Shown: positions 8,773-16,795, numbered from the stretch's first letter. The stretch: 64,000 nt of DNA from Candidatus Saccharimonadota bacterium (GCA_030531645.1 JAUNNB010000001.1:124001-188000); one strand, 5' to 3'. The notes: generated from the letters alone by a model not told the origin. Numbers and translations: made by a program.

Positions 8773-9555
8773 ATGAAAACATTTCGTAGAGTTTTGTGGG
8801 GCTTGGTATTTATTGCGCTCGGCGTGATTTTTATTCTCAAGGCCACAAACGTCATCACAGGTGACATATTTTTTAAGGGGTGGTGGACATTATTAATCAT
8901 CGTTCCAAGCATTATTAGCTTGTTCGATTTTACAGACAAAGATGGGAAGTTCCTTAATGCCTTCCTTATCGTTCTTGGCGTAGTAATGTTGCTTGCTTCC
9001 CAAGATGTCATTGCATGGGAAGATATGTGGAAGATTCTTGCACCTTCTGCTTTGGTATTGATTGGTCTTTCAATCCTCCTCTCAACTATCATTGGTAGTA
9101 GTGTAAAGAAGAAAATCGACAAAGCTAACCTAGCAAATGGTAAGGACGGGGCATCGTATACTGCTATTTTCTCCGGCCAGGAAGAGAAGTATCCTAAAGG
9201 TGAGTTCAAAGGCTGTTCAGTTTCTGCAGTCTTTGGTGGTATCGACCTCGACCTCAGCAACGTTACGGTTTCTGATGTTGCTATTATTAATGCTAGTGCA
9301 GTTTTTGGTGGCGTATCTATTTGTGTTCCAAAAGGTATGAAGGTCCAATATACTTCTAATTCACTCTTTGGTGGCGTAAGCAATGATGCCAACACTGAAT
9401 CAAAGAAGGGTGCCGGTACTATTTTGATCAACGCATCCTGCTTCTGTGGTGGTGTCGATATTGTCGATGAACTCGACAAGGATCTCAGACGCGCAGCTCA
9501 CAAAGCTGCCAAAGAAGCCAAAGCAGACAAGGCAGCTAAAAAAGCTAAGAAATAA
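8773..9555 (+). CDS. LiaF-like (DUF5668) membrane protein
   Basis: A 260-residue protein with four hydrophobic segments in the first half (about 8-24, 36-50, 61-76, 86-107) and a soluble C-terminal half with repeated FGG motifs (SAVFGGIDLDLSN, SAVFGGVSICVP, NSLFGGVSN), which form the right-handed beta structure of the LiaF C-terminal domain. In Firmicutes LiaF modulates the envelope-stress LiaRS system; no LiaR or LiaS is nearby, so that role is not supported here. The tail is Ala/Lys-rich, probably a charged coil. It stands alone between a promoter and a terminator. Confidence 0.75.
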   Translation: MKTFRRVLWGLVFIALGVIFILKATNVITGDIFFKGWWTLLIIVPSIISLFDFTDKDGKFLNAFLIVLGVVMLLASQDVIAWEDMWKILAPSALVLIGLSILLSTIIGSSVKKKIDKANLANGKDGASYTAIFSGQEEKYPKGEFKGCSVSAVFGGIDLDLSNVTVSDVAIINASAVFGGVSICVPKGMKVQYTSNSLFGGVSNDANTESKKGAGTILINASCFCGGVDIVDELDKDLRRAAHKAAKEAKADKAAKKAKK

Positions 9556-9572
9556 GTTTACTTTTGTACTGA

Positions 9573-9603
9573 ATAATACCCCTCCCGCAAAGAGGGGTAT
9601 TAT
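9573..9603 (+). terminator. Intrinsic terminator after the LiaF-like gene
   Basis: A 12-bp stem (AATAATACCCCTC region with GAGGGGTATTAT) closes a 7-base loop. The -10 region of the following tRNA begins at its last base, so terminator and promoter abut. Confidence 0.85.
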
Positions 9604-9611
9604 GTTATAAT
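9603..9611 (+). promoter_or_regulatory. Extended -10 promoter of tRNA-Val
   Basis: TGT-TATAAT ends 8 bases before the first base of the tRNA at 9620. The tight spacing shows where transcription starts relative to the -10 box in this genome, and supports the leaderless reading of the protein genes with the same spacing. Confidence 0.65.
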
Positions 9612-9619
9612 AACCACAC

Positions 9620-9696
9620 GGACCTTTAGCTCAGTTGGCTAGAGCGTACGATTCACATTCGTAAGGTCGCTGGTTCGAGCCCAGCAAGGTCCACCA
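9620..9696 (+). tRNA. tRNA-Val (anticodon CAC)
   Basis: The cloverleaf folds completely: acceptor GGACCTT/AAGGTCC, D stem GCTC/GAGC, anticodon stem TACGA/TCGTA with loop TTCACAT, T stem GCTGG/CCAGC with TTCGAGC. The anticodon CAC (9654-9656) reads GUG. CCA is encoded at 9694-9696. Confidence 0.95.
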
Positions 9697-9701
9697 TACT
9701 G

Positions 9702-9724
9702 ACATCCCAGAGGGGATGTTTTGT
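9702..9724 (+). terminator. Intrinsic terminator after tRNA-Val
   Basis: ACATCCC pairs with GGGATGT around a 4-base loop, followed by TTTTG. Confidence 0.75.
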
Positions 9725-9750
9725 CTGATATTGCATTTTTCGCCAATCTG

Positions 9751-9759
9751 TGCTATAAT
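9751..9759 (+). promoter_or_regulatory. Extended -10 promoter of rpsB-tsf
   Basis: TGC-TATAAT, preceded by TTTTTCGCCAATCTG. The same upstream block recurs before the gene at 45761. Start of transcription near 9766 leaves a leader of about 70 bases before the rpsB ATG. In it GACC at 9790-9793 can pair with GGTC at 9814-9817, a weak hairpin that might be a place for autoregulation. Confidence 0.6.
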
Positions 9760-9837
9760 AAAGGTATATATTAATTAATGAAACAACTTGACCACGTTTT
9801 CCTGATAAACAGAGGTCGAGTGAAGGGAAAGGAAAAC

Positions 9838-10521
9838 ATGTCAAAAGTAGACATGAAAGACCTGCTCGAAGCAGGCGTTCACTTTGGTCATAAGACCAGC
9901 CGTTGGCATCCAAAGATGGCTCCTTACATTCATAGTAAGCGCGACGATGCCCACATTATCAACCTTGAAAAGACCGTCGAAGGTCTCGAGAAGGCTTTGC
10001 CAAAAGTTACCGATATTGCTAAAAATGGCAAGAAGGTTCTCTTTGTTGGTACTAAGAAACAACTCAAAGACATCACTAAGGCCGCCGCTGAAGAAGTTGG
10101 TATGCCTTATGTCACCGTTCGTTGGGTCGGTGGTACTCTCACTAATGTTGAGACCGTCAACCGCCAGCTCAAGAAGATGAACAACCTTGAGCGTCGTATG
10201 GCTACTGGTGAGCTCGAAGCTCGCTACTCTAAGCTCGAAGTTCAGCGTTTCCAGGAAGAAATCGAAACTTTGAACGAGCGCTACGGTGGTATCAAAGATA
10301 TGTCTGAGCAGCCAGCTGCACTCCTAGTCGTCGATGCTCTCGAGGACAAGAACGCTATCAAGGAAGCTAAGGCTCTTAACATTCCTGTAATTGCAGTTTG
10401 CGACACTAACGTTGATCCAACCGGTATTGATTATGTCATTCCAGGCAACGATGATTCTATCAAGAGTATTAAACTCATTCTCGACTACTTTGTCGAAGCT
10501 ATTAAAAAAGGGAAGGAATAA
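9838..10521 (+). CDS. rpsB: Ribosomal protein uS2
   Basis: Small-subunit protein S2, 227 residues. The start MSKVDMKDLLEAGVHFGHKT and the blocks RWHPKMAPYIHSKRD, RWVGGTLTN and IPVIAVCDTNVDP are typical. An in-frame ATG at 9778 would add 20 residues with no family counterpart; I take the ATG at 9838, which has AAAGGA just upstream. Followed after 3 bases by tsf, the usual rpsB-tsf operon. Confidence 0.97.
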   Translation: MSKVDMKDLLEAGVHFGHKTSRWHPKMAPYIHSKRDDAHIINLEKTVEGLEKALPKVTDIAKNGKKVLFVGTKKQLKDITKAAAEEVGMPYVTVRWVGGTLTNVETVNRQLKKMNNLERRMATGELEARYSKLEVQRFQEEIETLNERYGGIKDMSEQPAALLVVDALEDKNAIKEAKALNIPVIAVCDTNVDPTGIDYVIPGNDDSIKSIKLILDYFVEAIKKGKE

Positions 10522-10524
10522 AAA

Positions 10525-11115
10525 ATGGCTGATATTAGCATTGAACAAATCAAGAAACTTAAAGAGCTCTCAGGCGTTGGCTTGACCGATGCTAAGAACG
10601 CTCTTATTGAAGCTAAAGGCGATTTCGACAAAGCTCTCGAAGCTATGCGCAAAAAAGGTCTTACCAAAGCTGAAAAGCGTGGCGACCGTGAAACCCGCGA
10701 AGGTCTCGTTGAGCAGTATGTTCACGATGGTCGTATTGGCGCTATCGTAGAAGTTAACTGTGAAACCAGCTTCGTTGCAAAGACCGACGAGTTCAAAACT
10801 CTCGCTCACAACATTGCCATGCAAGTCGCTTCCATGGCTCCACTTTATGTTTCCGAAGATGATATTCCTGAAAAAGATCGCAAGGAAAAGATGAAAGAGC
10901 TTGAAGCTAACTTCAAGGGTCCAGAAAAAATGAAAGAGCAGATTCTTGGCGGCCAAATGAAGAAAGCATTTGCCGACAAGGTTCTTCTCTCTCAGGCTTA
11001 CATCCTCGATGATACTAAGACTGTCGAGCAGTACATCAAGGACTGCATCGCAAAGACCGGTGAAAATATCACTATTCGCCAATTCAAACGCATCGAACTC
11101 GGTGTAACTGAATAA
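10525..11115 (+). CDS. tsf: Translation elongation factor Ts (short form)
   Basis: Nucleotide exchange factor for EF-Tu. The protein has 196 residues against about 280 in E. coli, so it belongs to the short class with one core subdomain, as in Thermus and cyanobacteria. The N-terminal UBA-like part (1-50) with LSGVGLTDAKNAL, and the EF-Tu-contacting TSFVAKTDEF motif (the TDFVAR block of the family), are present. Unlike most bacteria the next gene is not pyrH; a structured RNA element and frr follow. Confidence 0.96.
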   Translation: MADISIEQIKKLKELSGVGLTDAKNALIEAKGDFDKALEAMRKKGLTKAEKRGDRETREGLVEQYVHDGRIGAIVEVNCETSFVAKTDEFKTLAHNIAMQVASMAPLYVSEDDIPEKDRKEKMKELEANFKGPEKMKEQILGGQMKKAFADKVLLSQAYILDDTKTVEQYIKDCIAKTGENITIRQFKRIELGVTE

Positions 11116-11130
11116 AAATAAAAAAATAAA

Positions 11131-11227
11131 TCTCGCGCTCTAAGGGGAGTCATTTCGCAACGGGCGAAATAACAGCGACCGAGACCCATGACGATGGGTT
11201 CGAGGGAGCGGCCCCGAGAGCGTGAGA
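11131..11227 (+). ncRNA. Multi-branched structured RNA element at the 3' end of rpsB-tsf
   Basis: The region folds into a closed multi-branch structure. The outer helix pairs TCTCGCGCTCT (11131-11141) with AGAGCGTGAGA (11217-11227), 11 bp with one G-U, continued inside by GGGG (11144-11147) with CCCC (11212-11215). Inside are two hairpins: ATTTCGC/GCGAAAT (11152-11170) and ACCCAT/ATGGGT with GACG loop (11184-11199). A T-rich run follows the outer helix, so it may also end the tsf transcript. I see no separate promoter. No match to tRNA, SRP, tmRNA or RNase P motifs. Strand assumed from the flanking genes. Confidence 0.45.
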
Positions 11228-11248
11228 TTATTTTTTATTCTAATATTA

Positions 11249-11257
11249 TGTTATAAT
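11249..11257 (+). promoter_or_regulatory. Extended -10 promoter of frr
   Basis: TGT-TATAAT; transcription start near 11264 leaves a leader of about 19 bases with GGAG at 11273-11276 before the ATG at 11283. Confidence 0.6.
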
Positions 11258-11282
11258 TAGATTAGTTTAATTGGAGCTATTT

Positions 11283-11825
11283 ATGTTCGATAGTAAAGAA
11301 TACAAAGTCGCCGCCGAGGCAGTCCTCGAGAGGTTTAATTCAGAGATGAAAAAAGTCCGTACTGGCCGTGCACACCCTGATATGCTTTCAGCTGTCAAGG
11401 TCGAGGCCTATGGTCAATACATGCCTTTGAACCAGGTTGCCAATGTTACAGTTTCAGATGCAACTTTACTCGTGATTACCCCATTCGACCCGTCCACTAT
11501 TCAGAGTATCTCAAACGCTATTCGCGCTGACCAAACTTTGGGACTCAACCCAGCCGATGACGGTCGTATCATTCGCGTCCCAATTCCTCCACTTACTGAG
11601 GAACGCCGTAGGGAAATTGTGAAGACCGCTTCTAGCAAGGTTGAAGAGGCTAAGGTTGGTATCCGTGGTGTTCGCGAAGACGCTCGCAAAGAAATCAAGG
11701 GCGCTGAGCTTCCAGAAGATGTCACGAAGCGTGCCGAGAAAGAAATTGACGACCTCGCCAAAGAATACAATGATAAAATTGACGCTGCTTTCAAAGAAAA
11801 AGAAGCAGAGATTATGAAGATCTAA
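11283..11825 (+). CDS. frr: Ribosome recycling factor
   Basis: Splits post-termination ribosomes together with EF-G. The protein has 180 residues. The N-terminal FNSEMKKVRTGRAHPDML and the C-terminal PEDVTKRAEKEIDDL (about 147-161) match the family; Arg/Gly of KVRTGRA mark the conserved tip. I prefer the ATG at 11283 over an in-frame TTG at 11271 because it lies 6 bases after a GGAG and matches the family's usual N-terminus. It overlaps uppS by one base (TAATG). Confidence 0.96.
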   Translation: MFDSKEYKVAAEAVLERFNSEMKKVRTGRAHPDMLSAVKVEAYGQYMPLNQVANVTVSDATLLVITPFDPSTIQSISNAIRADQTLGLNPADDGRIIRVPIPPLTEERRREIVKTASSKVEEAKVGIRGVREDARKEIKGAELPEDVTKRAEKEIDDLAKEYNDKIDAAFKEKEAEIMKI

Positions 11826-12544
11826 TGGAACATATTGGATTTATCGTAGACGGTAACCGCCGTTGGGCCAAAGAGCGTGGACTTCCAACTTTAGAAGGGC
11901 ACACCCGTGGTTATGAAAAAGTCGAGGACATTTGCGAAGCTCTAACGGAAATGGATGTAAAGTATGCCAGCTTCTATATTTTCAGTACAGAGAACTGGGG
12001 TCGTTCCGAAGAAGAAGTCAGCTACCTCATGAAGCTCCTTGATAATAATATTCCACGCCTTGCTAAAAAGATGAAGAAAAATAATGCTAAGGTAGTGGTT
12101 TTGGGCTACGAAAGCAGGGTAGATGAAAAGCTCCTAAAGAAAATTCGCGATGCGGAGGAACTCACGAAAGATTGCACCGGCCTTACTGTATGTCTTTGCT
12201 TTAATTATGGCGGTCATCAGGAGATTCTTGATGCTTCCAAGGCTCTCGCTCTCGAATATAAAGATGTGTCGCACGCTAATATGTCCGATCCATCCAAGAT
12301 TCCAAGCGCAGATGATTTCTTTACTATTGAAAATCTAGCCAAGCATATTTATCATCCAGAAGTTCCACCAGTGGATATGATTGTGCGCACGTCTGGCGAA
12401 CAACGCATTTCTGGTTTTATGCTCTGGCGCTCCGCTTATTCGGAATTTCTTTTCCTTGATAAATATTGGCCAGATATTGAAACAAGCGATCTCGAAGGTA
12501 TTTTTAAAGAATACGAGAGTCGCGGGCGCCGTTTCGGCAAATAG
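11825..12544 (+). CDS. uppS: Isoprenyl transferase (undecaprenyl diphosphate synthase)
   Basis: Adds isopentenyl units in cis to make the lipid carrier for peptidoglycan and glycans. The protein has 239 residues. HIGFIVDGNRRWAK (2-15) holds the catalytic Asp and the diphosphate-binding Arg residues; the C-terminal RTSGEQRISGFMLWRSAYSE block is the second signature. Overlaps the frr stop by one base, as in the common frr-uppS-cdsA order, but cdsA is found at 38 kb instead and rseP follows directly. Confidence 0.95.
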   Translation: MEHIGFIVDGNRRWAKERGLPTLEGHTRGYEKVEDICEALTEMDVKYASFYIFSTENWGRSEEEVSYLMKLLDNNIPRLAKKMKKNNAKVVVLGYESRVDEKLLKKIRDAEELTKDCTGLTVCLCFNYGGHQEILDASKALALEYKDVSHANMSDPSKIPSADDFFTIENLAKHIYHPEVPPVDMIVRTSGEQRISGFMLWRSAYSEFLFLDKYWPDIETSDLEGIFKEYESRGRRFGK

Positions 12545-12546
12545 TG

Positions 12547-12555
12547 TGGTATAAT
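12547..12555 (+). promoter_or_regulatory. Extended -10 promoter, leaderless type, for rseP
   Basis: TGG-TATAAT directly after the uppS stop; the hexamer ends 7 bases before the ATG at 12563. No Shine-Dalgarno site. Confidence 0.65.
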
Positions 12556-12562
12556 TAGTGGT

Positions 12563-13903
12563 ATGAATATTGTGGTTGGGGTTATTGTTGGACTTCTTGT
12601 ATTGATGCTTCTTGTGGTGCTTCACGAAGGTGGCCACTTCATTATGTCCCGTAGAAACGGAGTCCATGTTAAGGAGTTTGGCATTGGTTTTCCTCCACGT
12701 GCTATCGCTTGGAAATATGGCGAGGACGGCAAATGGCACCGTTTCCGTCGCAAAGACTGGAGTGATGCCAACGCTTCCGACCCTGTCTTCTCAAAGTCCG
12801 ATAAAAGTCAGTTCAAAGGCAATTCCAAAAAACTTATCGAGCCAGGTCTAATTTTTAGTATCAATTTCTTGCCTATCGGTGGTTTCTGTTCTATGGATGG
12901 GGAATCAGATGCAGATACTCGCAAGGGGACCTTTGGTGCCGCCAGCTTCTGGTCCAAGACAAAGATTTTGTTCGGCGGTGTTCTCATGAACTGGCTTACT
13001 GCCATCGTGATTTTGAGTGTTCTGTCAATTACCGGTATGCCGGTCTTTCTCGAGAATCAATTCCATATTGAAGCCGACACAAAGGTAGAAGCATATCCAA
13101 TTCAAGTTAAGGAAGTTATTGAAGGCTCGCCAGCTGAAAAAGGTGCATTCAAAGTCGACGATTATATCTATGCAGCTAAAGCCTCTAGTGACGAAAAACC
13201 TACAGACATTACATCCTCAGTTGATCTTACATTCTTCAATAACGACCACAAAGCCGAAGAGGTTGAATATTATGTTTGCCGCGACTCCGATGAGATTGAG
13301 GGAACTGTAGATTATGAAACTTCAGTGGTGTTGGGGGACTGTAAGCGCACAATCCTAAAGACTACACTAAATGACGAAACGAAGGATTATCTGCTTGGTA
13401 TTTCTATGCGTAATACCGGCGCTACCACATACCACTCAACTTGGTCTGCGCCAATTAATGGTATCGTTCTCACCGGTCAACTCACCGGCGAAACCTTCAA
13501 GGGCCTCGGCATGATGATTGGTGATTTATTTAAAGGTGTCTTCAAGCAATTTAGTTCGGATGAGACCGTGCGTAATGAAGGCAAGGCAGAACTTGAAGCA
13601 GCTGGCGATTCCGTAACTGGTCCAGTTGGTATCCTAGGGATGCTTTTTCCAAGCTTCATTGAGCTTGGCCCAACACACCTCGCCTTCTTAGCTGCCGTCA
13701 TTTCCATTTCGCTTGCCTGTATGAATGTTTTGCCAATTCCAGCTCTCGATGGTGGTCGTTGGCTACTCATCGGCTACTTCCGTTTACGTAAGAAGAAACT
13801 CGACACCGAGACCGAGAACCGTATCGTTTCACGCGCATTTATGGTAATTCTCGCGCTAGCGGTGTTAATTACAATTCTTGATATTATGAGGTTGGCAAGA
13901 TAA
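12563..13903 (+). CDS. rseP: Site-2 intramembrane metalloprotease (RseP family)
   Basis: Zinc protease that cuts membrane proteins inside the bilayer. The protein has 446 residues. HEGGH (21-25) in the first helix gives the zinc ligands and catalytic Glu; the second active-site block is NVLPIPALDGGRW near the C-terminus (about 391-403). Between them a PDZ-like region (about 160-270) carries EVIEGSPAEKGAFKVDD. About four membrane helices. There is an extra soluble stretch (about 50-95) after the first helix. Own leaderless-type promoter; followed after 15 bases by a CPBP protease, so two membrane proteases are neighbours. Confidence 0.93.
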   Translation: MNIVVGVIVGLLVLMLLVVLHEGGHFIMSRRNGVHVKEFGIGFPPRAIAWKYGEDGKWHRFRRKDWSDANASDPVFSKSDKSQFKGNSKKLIEPGLIFSINFLPIGGFCSMDGESDADTRKGTFGAASFWSKTKILFGGVLMNWLTAIVILSVLSITGMPVFLENQFHIEADTKVEAYPIQVKEVIEGSPAEKGAFKVDDYIYAAKASSDEKPTDITSSVDLTFFNNDHKAEEVEYYVCRDSDEIEGTVDYETSVVLGDCKRTILKTTLNDETKDYLLGISMRNTGATTYHSTWSAPINGIVLTGQLTGETFKGLGMMIGDLFKGVFKQFSSDETVRNEGKAELEAAGDSVTGPVGILGMLFPSFIELGPTHLAFLAAVISISLACMNVLPIPALDGGRWLLIGYFRLRKKKLDTETENRIVSRAFMVILALAVLITILDIMRLAR

Positions 13904-13918
13904 TGGAGGGCAAAAAAA

Positions 13919-14725
13919 GTGGAGAGCAAAACTAAAAAAACAGAAGCAAAAGAACCATTTTCTAAATTCTTTTTAGGCAAAGTAGTTCCGTCCATCTTGA
14001 TGTGTGCTTGGGTCTACGTTGCGTTGGTAGCCACGCAATACCTCGTAGCTTTTCCGTTTGTAAAGATCGTCGGTGTCAATCGCGCCACTGACCCACTTTG
14101 GACCACAGTTTACTCTGCCATCGTCTATATCTTAGCGTTAGTCTTCACAATACTTGCCCCAATTCTTGCACATAAATTGTTCAATATCTACCGCAAGAAA
14201 CACGAGAAGAAATTTAAGGGCTACTTAGAAAAATCTCCTACAGTCAGCCGTGAAAGAATGGGTTTGAACGGCCTTCCGACTTTTACAGACATCTTTCTTT
14301 CCATAGCAGGCTTTATTGCATTTATGATTATTGCTTCCATCGTAATGTTTGTAGTGGAGAAGATATTTCCTTGGTTTGATGCTGGCCAAGCTCAAGATGT
14401 CGGTTTTTCTAAAGACCTCATTCAAATCTCAGATCGTATCGTAGCGTTCTTCGCACTCGTTATTATCGCGCCTATCTTCGAGGAGCTTATCTTCCGTGGC
14501 TGGCTCTATGGTAAAATACGTGCCCGCATCGGTATCATTCCTGCTATGCTCCTCGTTTCCGTTTTATTTGGTATCCTGCACGGTCAATGGAATGTGGGTG
14601 TTGCAGTCTTTGTCTTAAGCCTAGTTCTCTGCGCTCAACGCGAACTTACCGGCACAATCTACTCTGGCATATTGCTTCATATGATTAAGAACGGCGTTGC
14701 CTTCTATCTCATCTATATCCTCTAA
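13919..14725 (+). CDS. CPBP-family intramembrane metalloprotease
   Basis: A 268-residue membrane protein of the CAAX protease/bacteriocin-processing (Abi) family. The catalytic motif EELIFRG gives Glu188, Glu189 and Arg193; His221 in ILHGQW and the later LLHMIKNG are the other expected metal residues. About seven hydrophobic segments. Start is a GTG at 13919, chosen because GGAGGG lies 8 bases upstream; the ATG at 13904 is out of frame and stops at once. Target unknown; members in other bacteria process prenylated or peptide substrates or act in immunity to bacteriocins. Confidence 0.85.
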   Translation: MESKTKKTEAKEPFSKFFLGKVVPSILMCAWVYVALVATQYLVAFPFVKIVGVNRATDPLWTTVYSAIVYILALVFTILAPILAHKLFNIYRKKHEKKFKGYLEKSPTVSRERMGLNGLPTFTDIFLSIAGFIAFMIIASIVMFVVEKIFPWFDAGQAQDVGFSKDLIQISDRIVAFFALVIIAPIFEELIFRGWLYGKIRARIGIIPAMLLVSVLFGILHGQWNVGVAVFVLSLVLCAQRELTGTIYSGILLHMIKNGVAFYLIYIL

Positions 14726-14751
14726 CGCTAATTTGCTTTTTTACCTGTTTT

Positions 14752-14760
14752 TGGTATAAT
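14752..14760 (+). promoter_or_regulatory. Extended -10 promoter, leaderless type, for lysS
   Basis: TGG-TATAAT ends 9 bases before the ATG at 14770. No Shine-Dalgarno site. Confidence 0.65.
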
Positions 14761-14769
14761 ATATTTATT

Positions 14770-16227
14770 ATGGCAACATTAGAAGATTATCGAAACGAAC
14801 GATTACGAAAACTAAAAGAAATCGAAGATTTAGGAATTAATCCTTACCCTTCAAAAGCAAACCGTACTGTGAAAATTTCAGAAATCACAGATAATTTTGA
14901 TGAGTTTAATGAAAAAGAAGTTTCTATTGTTGGCCGCATTTCTGCAATTCGTTCGTTTGGTAAGCTCGTCTTCGTAAAAGTCAAAGATTATTTCGGTGAA
15001 GTTCAGCTCTTTATGAAGGCTGAAGGCGAAGAACCTTCTAAGGGTTTTCTTTCCGCCAAGCAAGTAAAATTGCTCGATGTTGGCGACTTTGTCGAAGCAC
15101 ATGGTACTGTTGGCAAGTCTCAGACCGGTGAGATCTCCGTGTTTACCAATGAAATTAAATTGCTCACTAAAACCCTTCGCCCATTACCTGGTCGCGACGG
15201 CTTCACTAACAAGGAAGAGCGCTATCGTCGCCGTTATGTTGACATGAATGTGAACCCAGAAGTTCGCGAACGCTTGGTGCGCCGCAGCAAATTCTGGCAG
15301 GCTACCCGTGAGTATATGAACTCACATGGTTTCACTGAAATTAATATCCCAGTTCTTGAACACACTACTGGTGGTGCTGATGCCACCCCATTCGAAACTC
15401 ATATTAACGCATATGACGAAGATCTCTATCTCCGCATCTCACACGAGCTTCCTTTGAAGCGTTTGCTCGGCGGCGGTTTTGAAAAAGTTTACGACATCGG
15501 TCCACGCTTCCGCAATGAAGGTGTTGATGATGAGCATTTGCCAGAACATGTCGCTTTCGAGGCTTACTCCGCCTATGAAAACTACGAAGACGGAATGGAC
15601 TTTTACGAAGATATGATTAAATATGTTGCCAAGGAAACTTGGGGCACACTCCAGTTCCACGTCGGTGGCTTTGACATTGACCTAGACCAGAAATGGCCAC
15701 GCATTAAATATGCAGACCTTCTCCGTGAGAAATACGATGTCGATGTATTCAACCCAGACATTGACCAGCTTTATGGTATTTTGAAGAAAGCTGGAGTCGA
15801 GGTCAAGCCAGGCCTATCTGCTGCCCGTCTCATTGACCATGTCTGGAAGTTGATTCGCCAGACTTCTGGTGGCCCATACTGGCTCGTAGAAGAGCCACTT
15901 GCTCTTAGTCCACTTGCTAAGAAGTCCGAAGAAAACCCTCTCATTACCGAACGCTTCCATCCGATTATTGCTGGCACTGAAATGGGTAATGGCTTCTCTG
16001 AGCTTAACGACCCTCAAGATCAGCTCGCTCGCTTCAAGGAACAACAAGCACAGCGCGATGCTGGTGACGATGAGGCTCAGATGCTCGATATGGACTTCGT
16101 AGAAATGCTTGAATATGGTATGCCTCCAGCCTGTGGTTGGGGCAATAGCGAACGCAATTTCTGGCTCCTCGAAGGTGTTCCAGGACGCGAAGCGGTCCCA
16201 TTCCCACTGATGCGCGAAATCAAATAG
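14770..16227 (+). CDS. lysS: Lysyl-tRNA synthetase, class II
   Basis: Charges tRNA-Lys. The protein has 485 residues. The N-terminal OB-fold anticodon domain (about 45-150) includes VSIVGRISAIRSFGKLVFVK; motif 2 is FRNEGVDDEH (about 244-253). The C-terminal end is divergent: motif 3, usually GLGIGIDR, reads CGWGNSER at 455-462, so the key Arg462 is kept but the Asp and the glycine pattern change. MDFVEMLEYGMPPACGW precedes it as in the family. Class assignment is firm; the altered motif 3 is a real feature of the sequence. Single gene between its own promoter and terminator. Confidence 0.93.
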   Translation: MATLEDYRNERLRKLKEIEDLGINPYPSKANRTVKISEITDNFDEFNEKEVSIVGRISAIRSFGKLVFVKVKDYFGEVQLFMKAEGEEPSKGFLSAKQVKLLDVGDFVEAHGTVGKSQTGEISVFTNEIKLLTKTLRPLPGRDGFTNKEERYRRRYVDMNVNPEVRERLVRRSKFWQATREYMNSHGFTEINIPVLEHTTGGADATPFETHINAYDEDLYLRISHELPLKRLLGGGFEKVYDIGPRFRNEGVDDEHLPEHVAFEAYSAYENYEDGMDFYEDMIKYVAKETWGTLQFHVGGFDIDLDQKWPRIKYADLLREKYDVDVFNPDIDQLYGILKKAGVEVKPGLSAARLIDHVWKLIRQTSGGPYWLVEEPLALSPLAKKSEENPLITERFHPIIAGTEMGNGFSELNDPQDQLARFKEQQAQRDAGDDEAQMLDMDFVEMLEYGMPPACGWGNSERNFWLLEGVPGREAVPFPLMREIK

Positions 16228-16233
16228 TTGCCA

Positions 16234-16264
16234 AAATAAACCCCAAATAGAGGGGTTTATTTTA
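16234..16264 (+). terminator. Intrinsic terminator of lysS
   Basis: AAATAAACCCC pairs with GGGGTTTATTT around a 7-base loop, with T-rich flank. Confidence 0.85.
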
Positions 16265-16290
16265 TAGCTATTGCTTTTTTACGGCAAGTG

Positions 16291-16299
16291 TGGTATAAT
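16291..16299 (+). promoter_or_regulatory. Extended -10 promoter, leaderless type, for the gene at 16306
   Basis: TGG-TATAAT ends 6 bases before the ATG at 16306. Confidence 0.65.
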
Positions 16300-16305
16300 A
16301 GAACT

Positions 16306-16794
16306 ATGAAGTATCGAGTAGATCCAAAAATCATCGGTTTATATATAGCTGTTACTGTAGCCGCTTTTGTTGTGTCTATGCCTCGTTTCGTGATGGCTGC
16401 CAACGATAAGTTCTACAGAGCATCCAGTAATCCTGACTATGTATTCGACGCTGGTGAAGAAGAAGAGATCGATGATGAAACTCCAGAAACTGCGAGCGCC
16501 CCTGAAGAAGAAACTTCAGAGACGGAAAAGGAGACTGAATCTACTACTTCTACTCCTAACTCTACAACTTATGTCAAACCGACTTCAAGTTCTAGTAGTT
16601 CTTCAAACAAAAAAGGTCCCACCGCTGAAATTATTGAACATGACAGACCAGCTACTGGTAACACAAATGTGAATTCTGGTCAGACCACCACCCATGAAAA
16701 ACCAATGGGTAACGACGTAGATAACGGTGACGGTGCTGAAAATATTGGCACACCAGAAGAAGAAACACCAACAGAAGAAACTACAGAAGAATAA
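16306..16794 (+). CDS. Small secreted or membrane-anchored Glu/Thr/Ser-rich protein
   Basis: A 162-residue protein with an N-terminal hydrophobic segment (about 9-31) ending in FVMAAND, which fits a signal peptidase site after Ala. The rest is low-complexity: acidic Glu/Thr clusters, a Ser run (about 90-97), and several Thr/Glu repeats to the end. It has no cysteine and no recognisable domain; it looks like a disordered surface or stalk peptide. Start is placed at the ATG 6 bases after the -10 box rather than an in-frame TTG at 16288, which would lie upstream of the predicted transcript start. Function unknown. Confidence 0.65.
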   Translation: MKYRVDPKIIGLYIAVTVAAFVVSMPRFVMAANDKFYRASSNPDYVFDAGEEEEIDDETPETASAPEEETSETEKETESTTSTPNSTTYVKPTSSSSSSSNKKGPTAEIIEHDRPATGNTNVNSGQTTTHEKPMGNDVDNGDGAENIGTPEEETPTEETTEE

Positions 16795-16795
16795 A

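Noticed and set aside
9778-9840. Upstream start for rpsB adding 20 residues
   Set aside because: The extension is not found in S2 proteins and the ATG at 9838 has a Shine-Dalgarno-like AAAGGA.
9653-9913. Minus-strand frame with a GLEPATL-like end overlapping tRNA-Val
   Set aside because: A well-known false protein produced by translating the antisense of a tRNA gene; it overlaps tRNA-Val and the start of rpsB.
11131-11227. A tRNA, because GGGTTCGA occurs at 11196-11203
   Set aside because: The bases around it do not make a T stem, and no anticodon or D arm fits.
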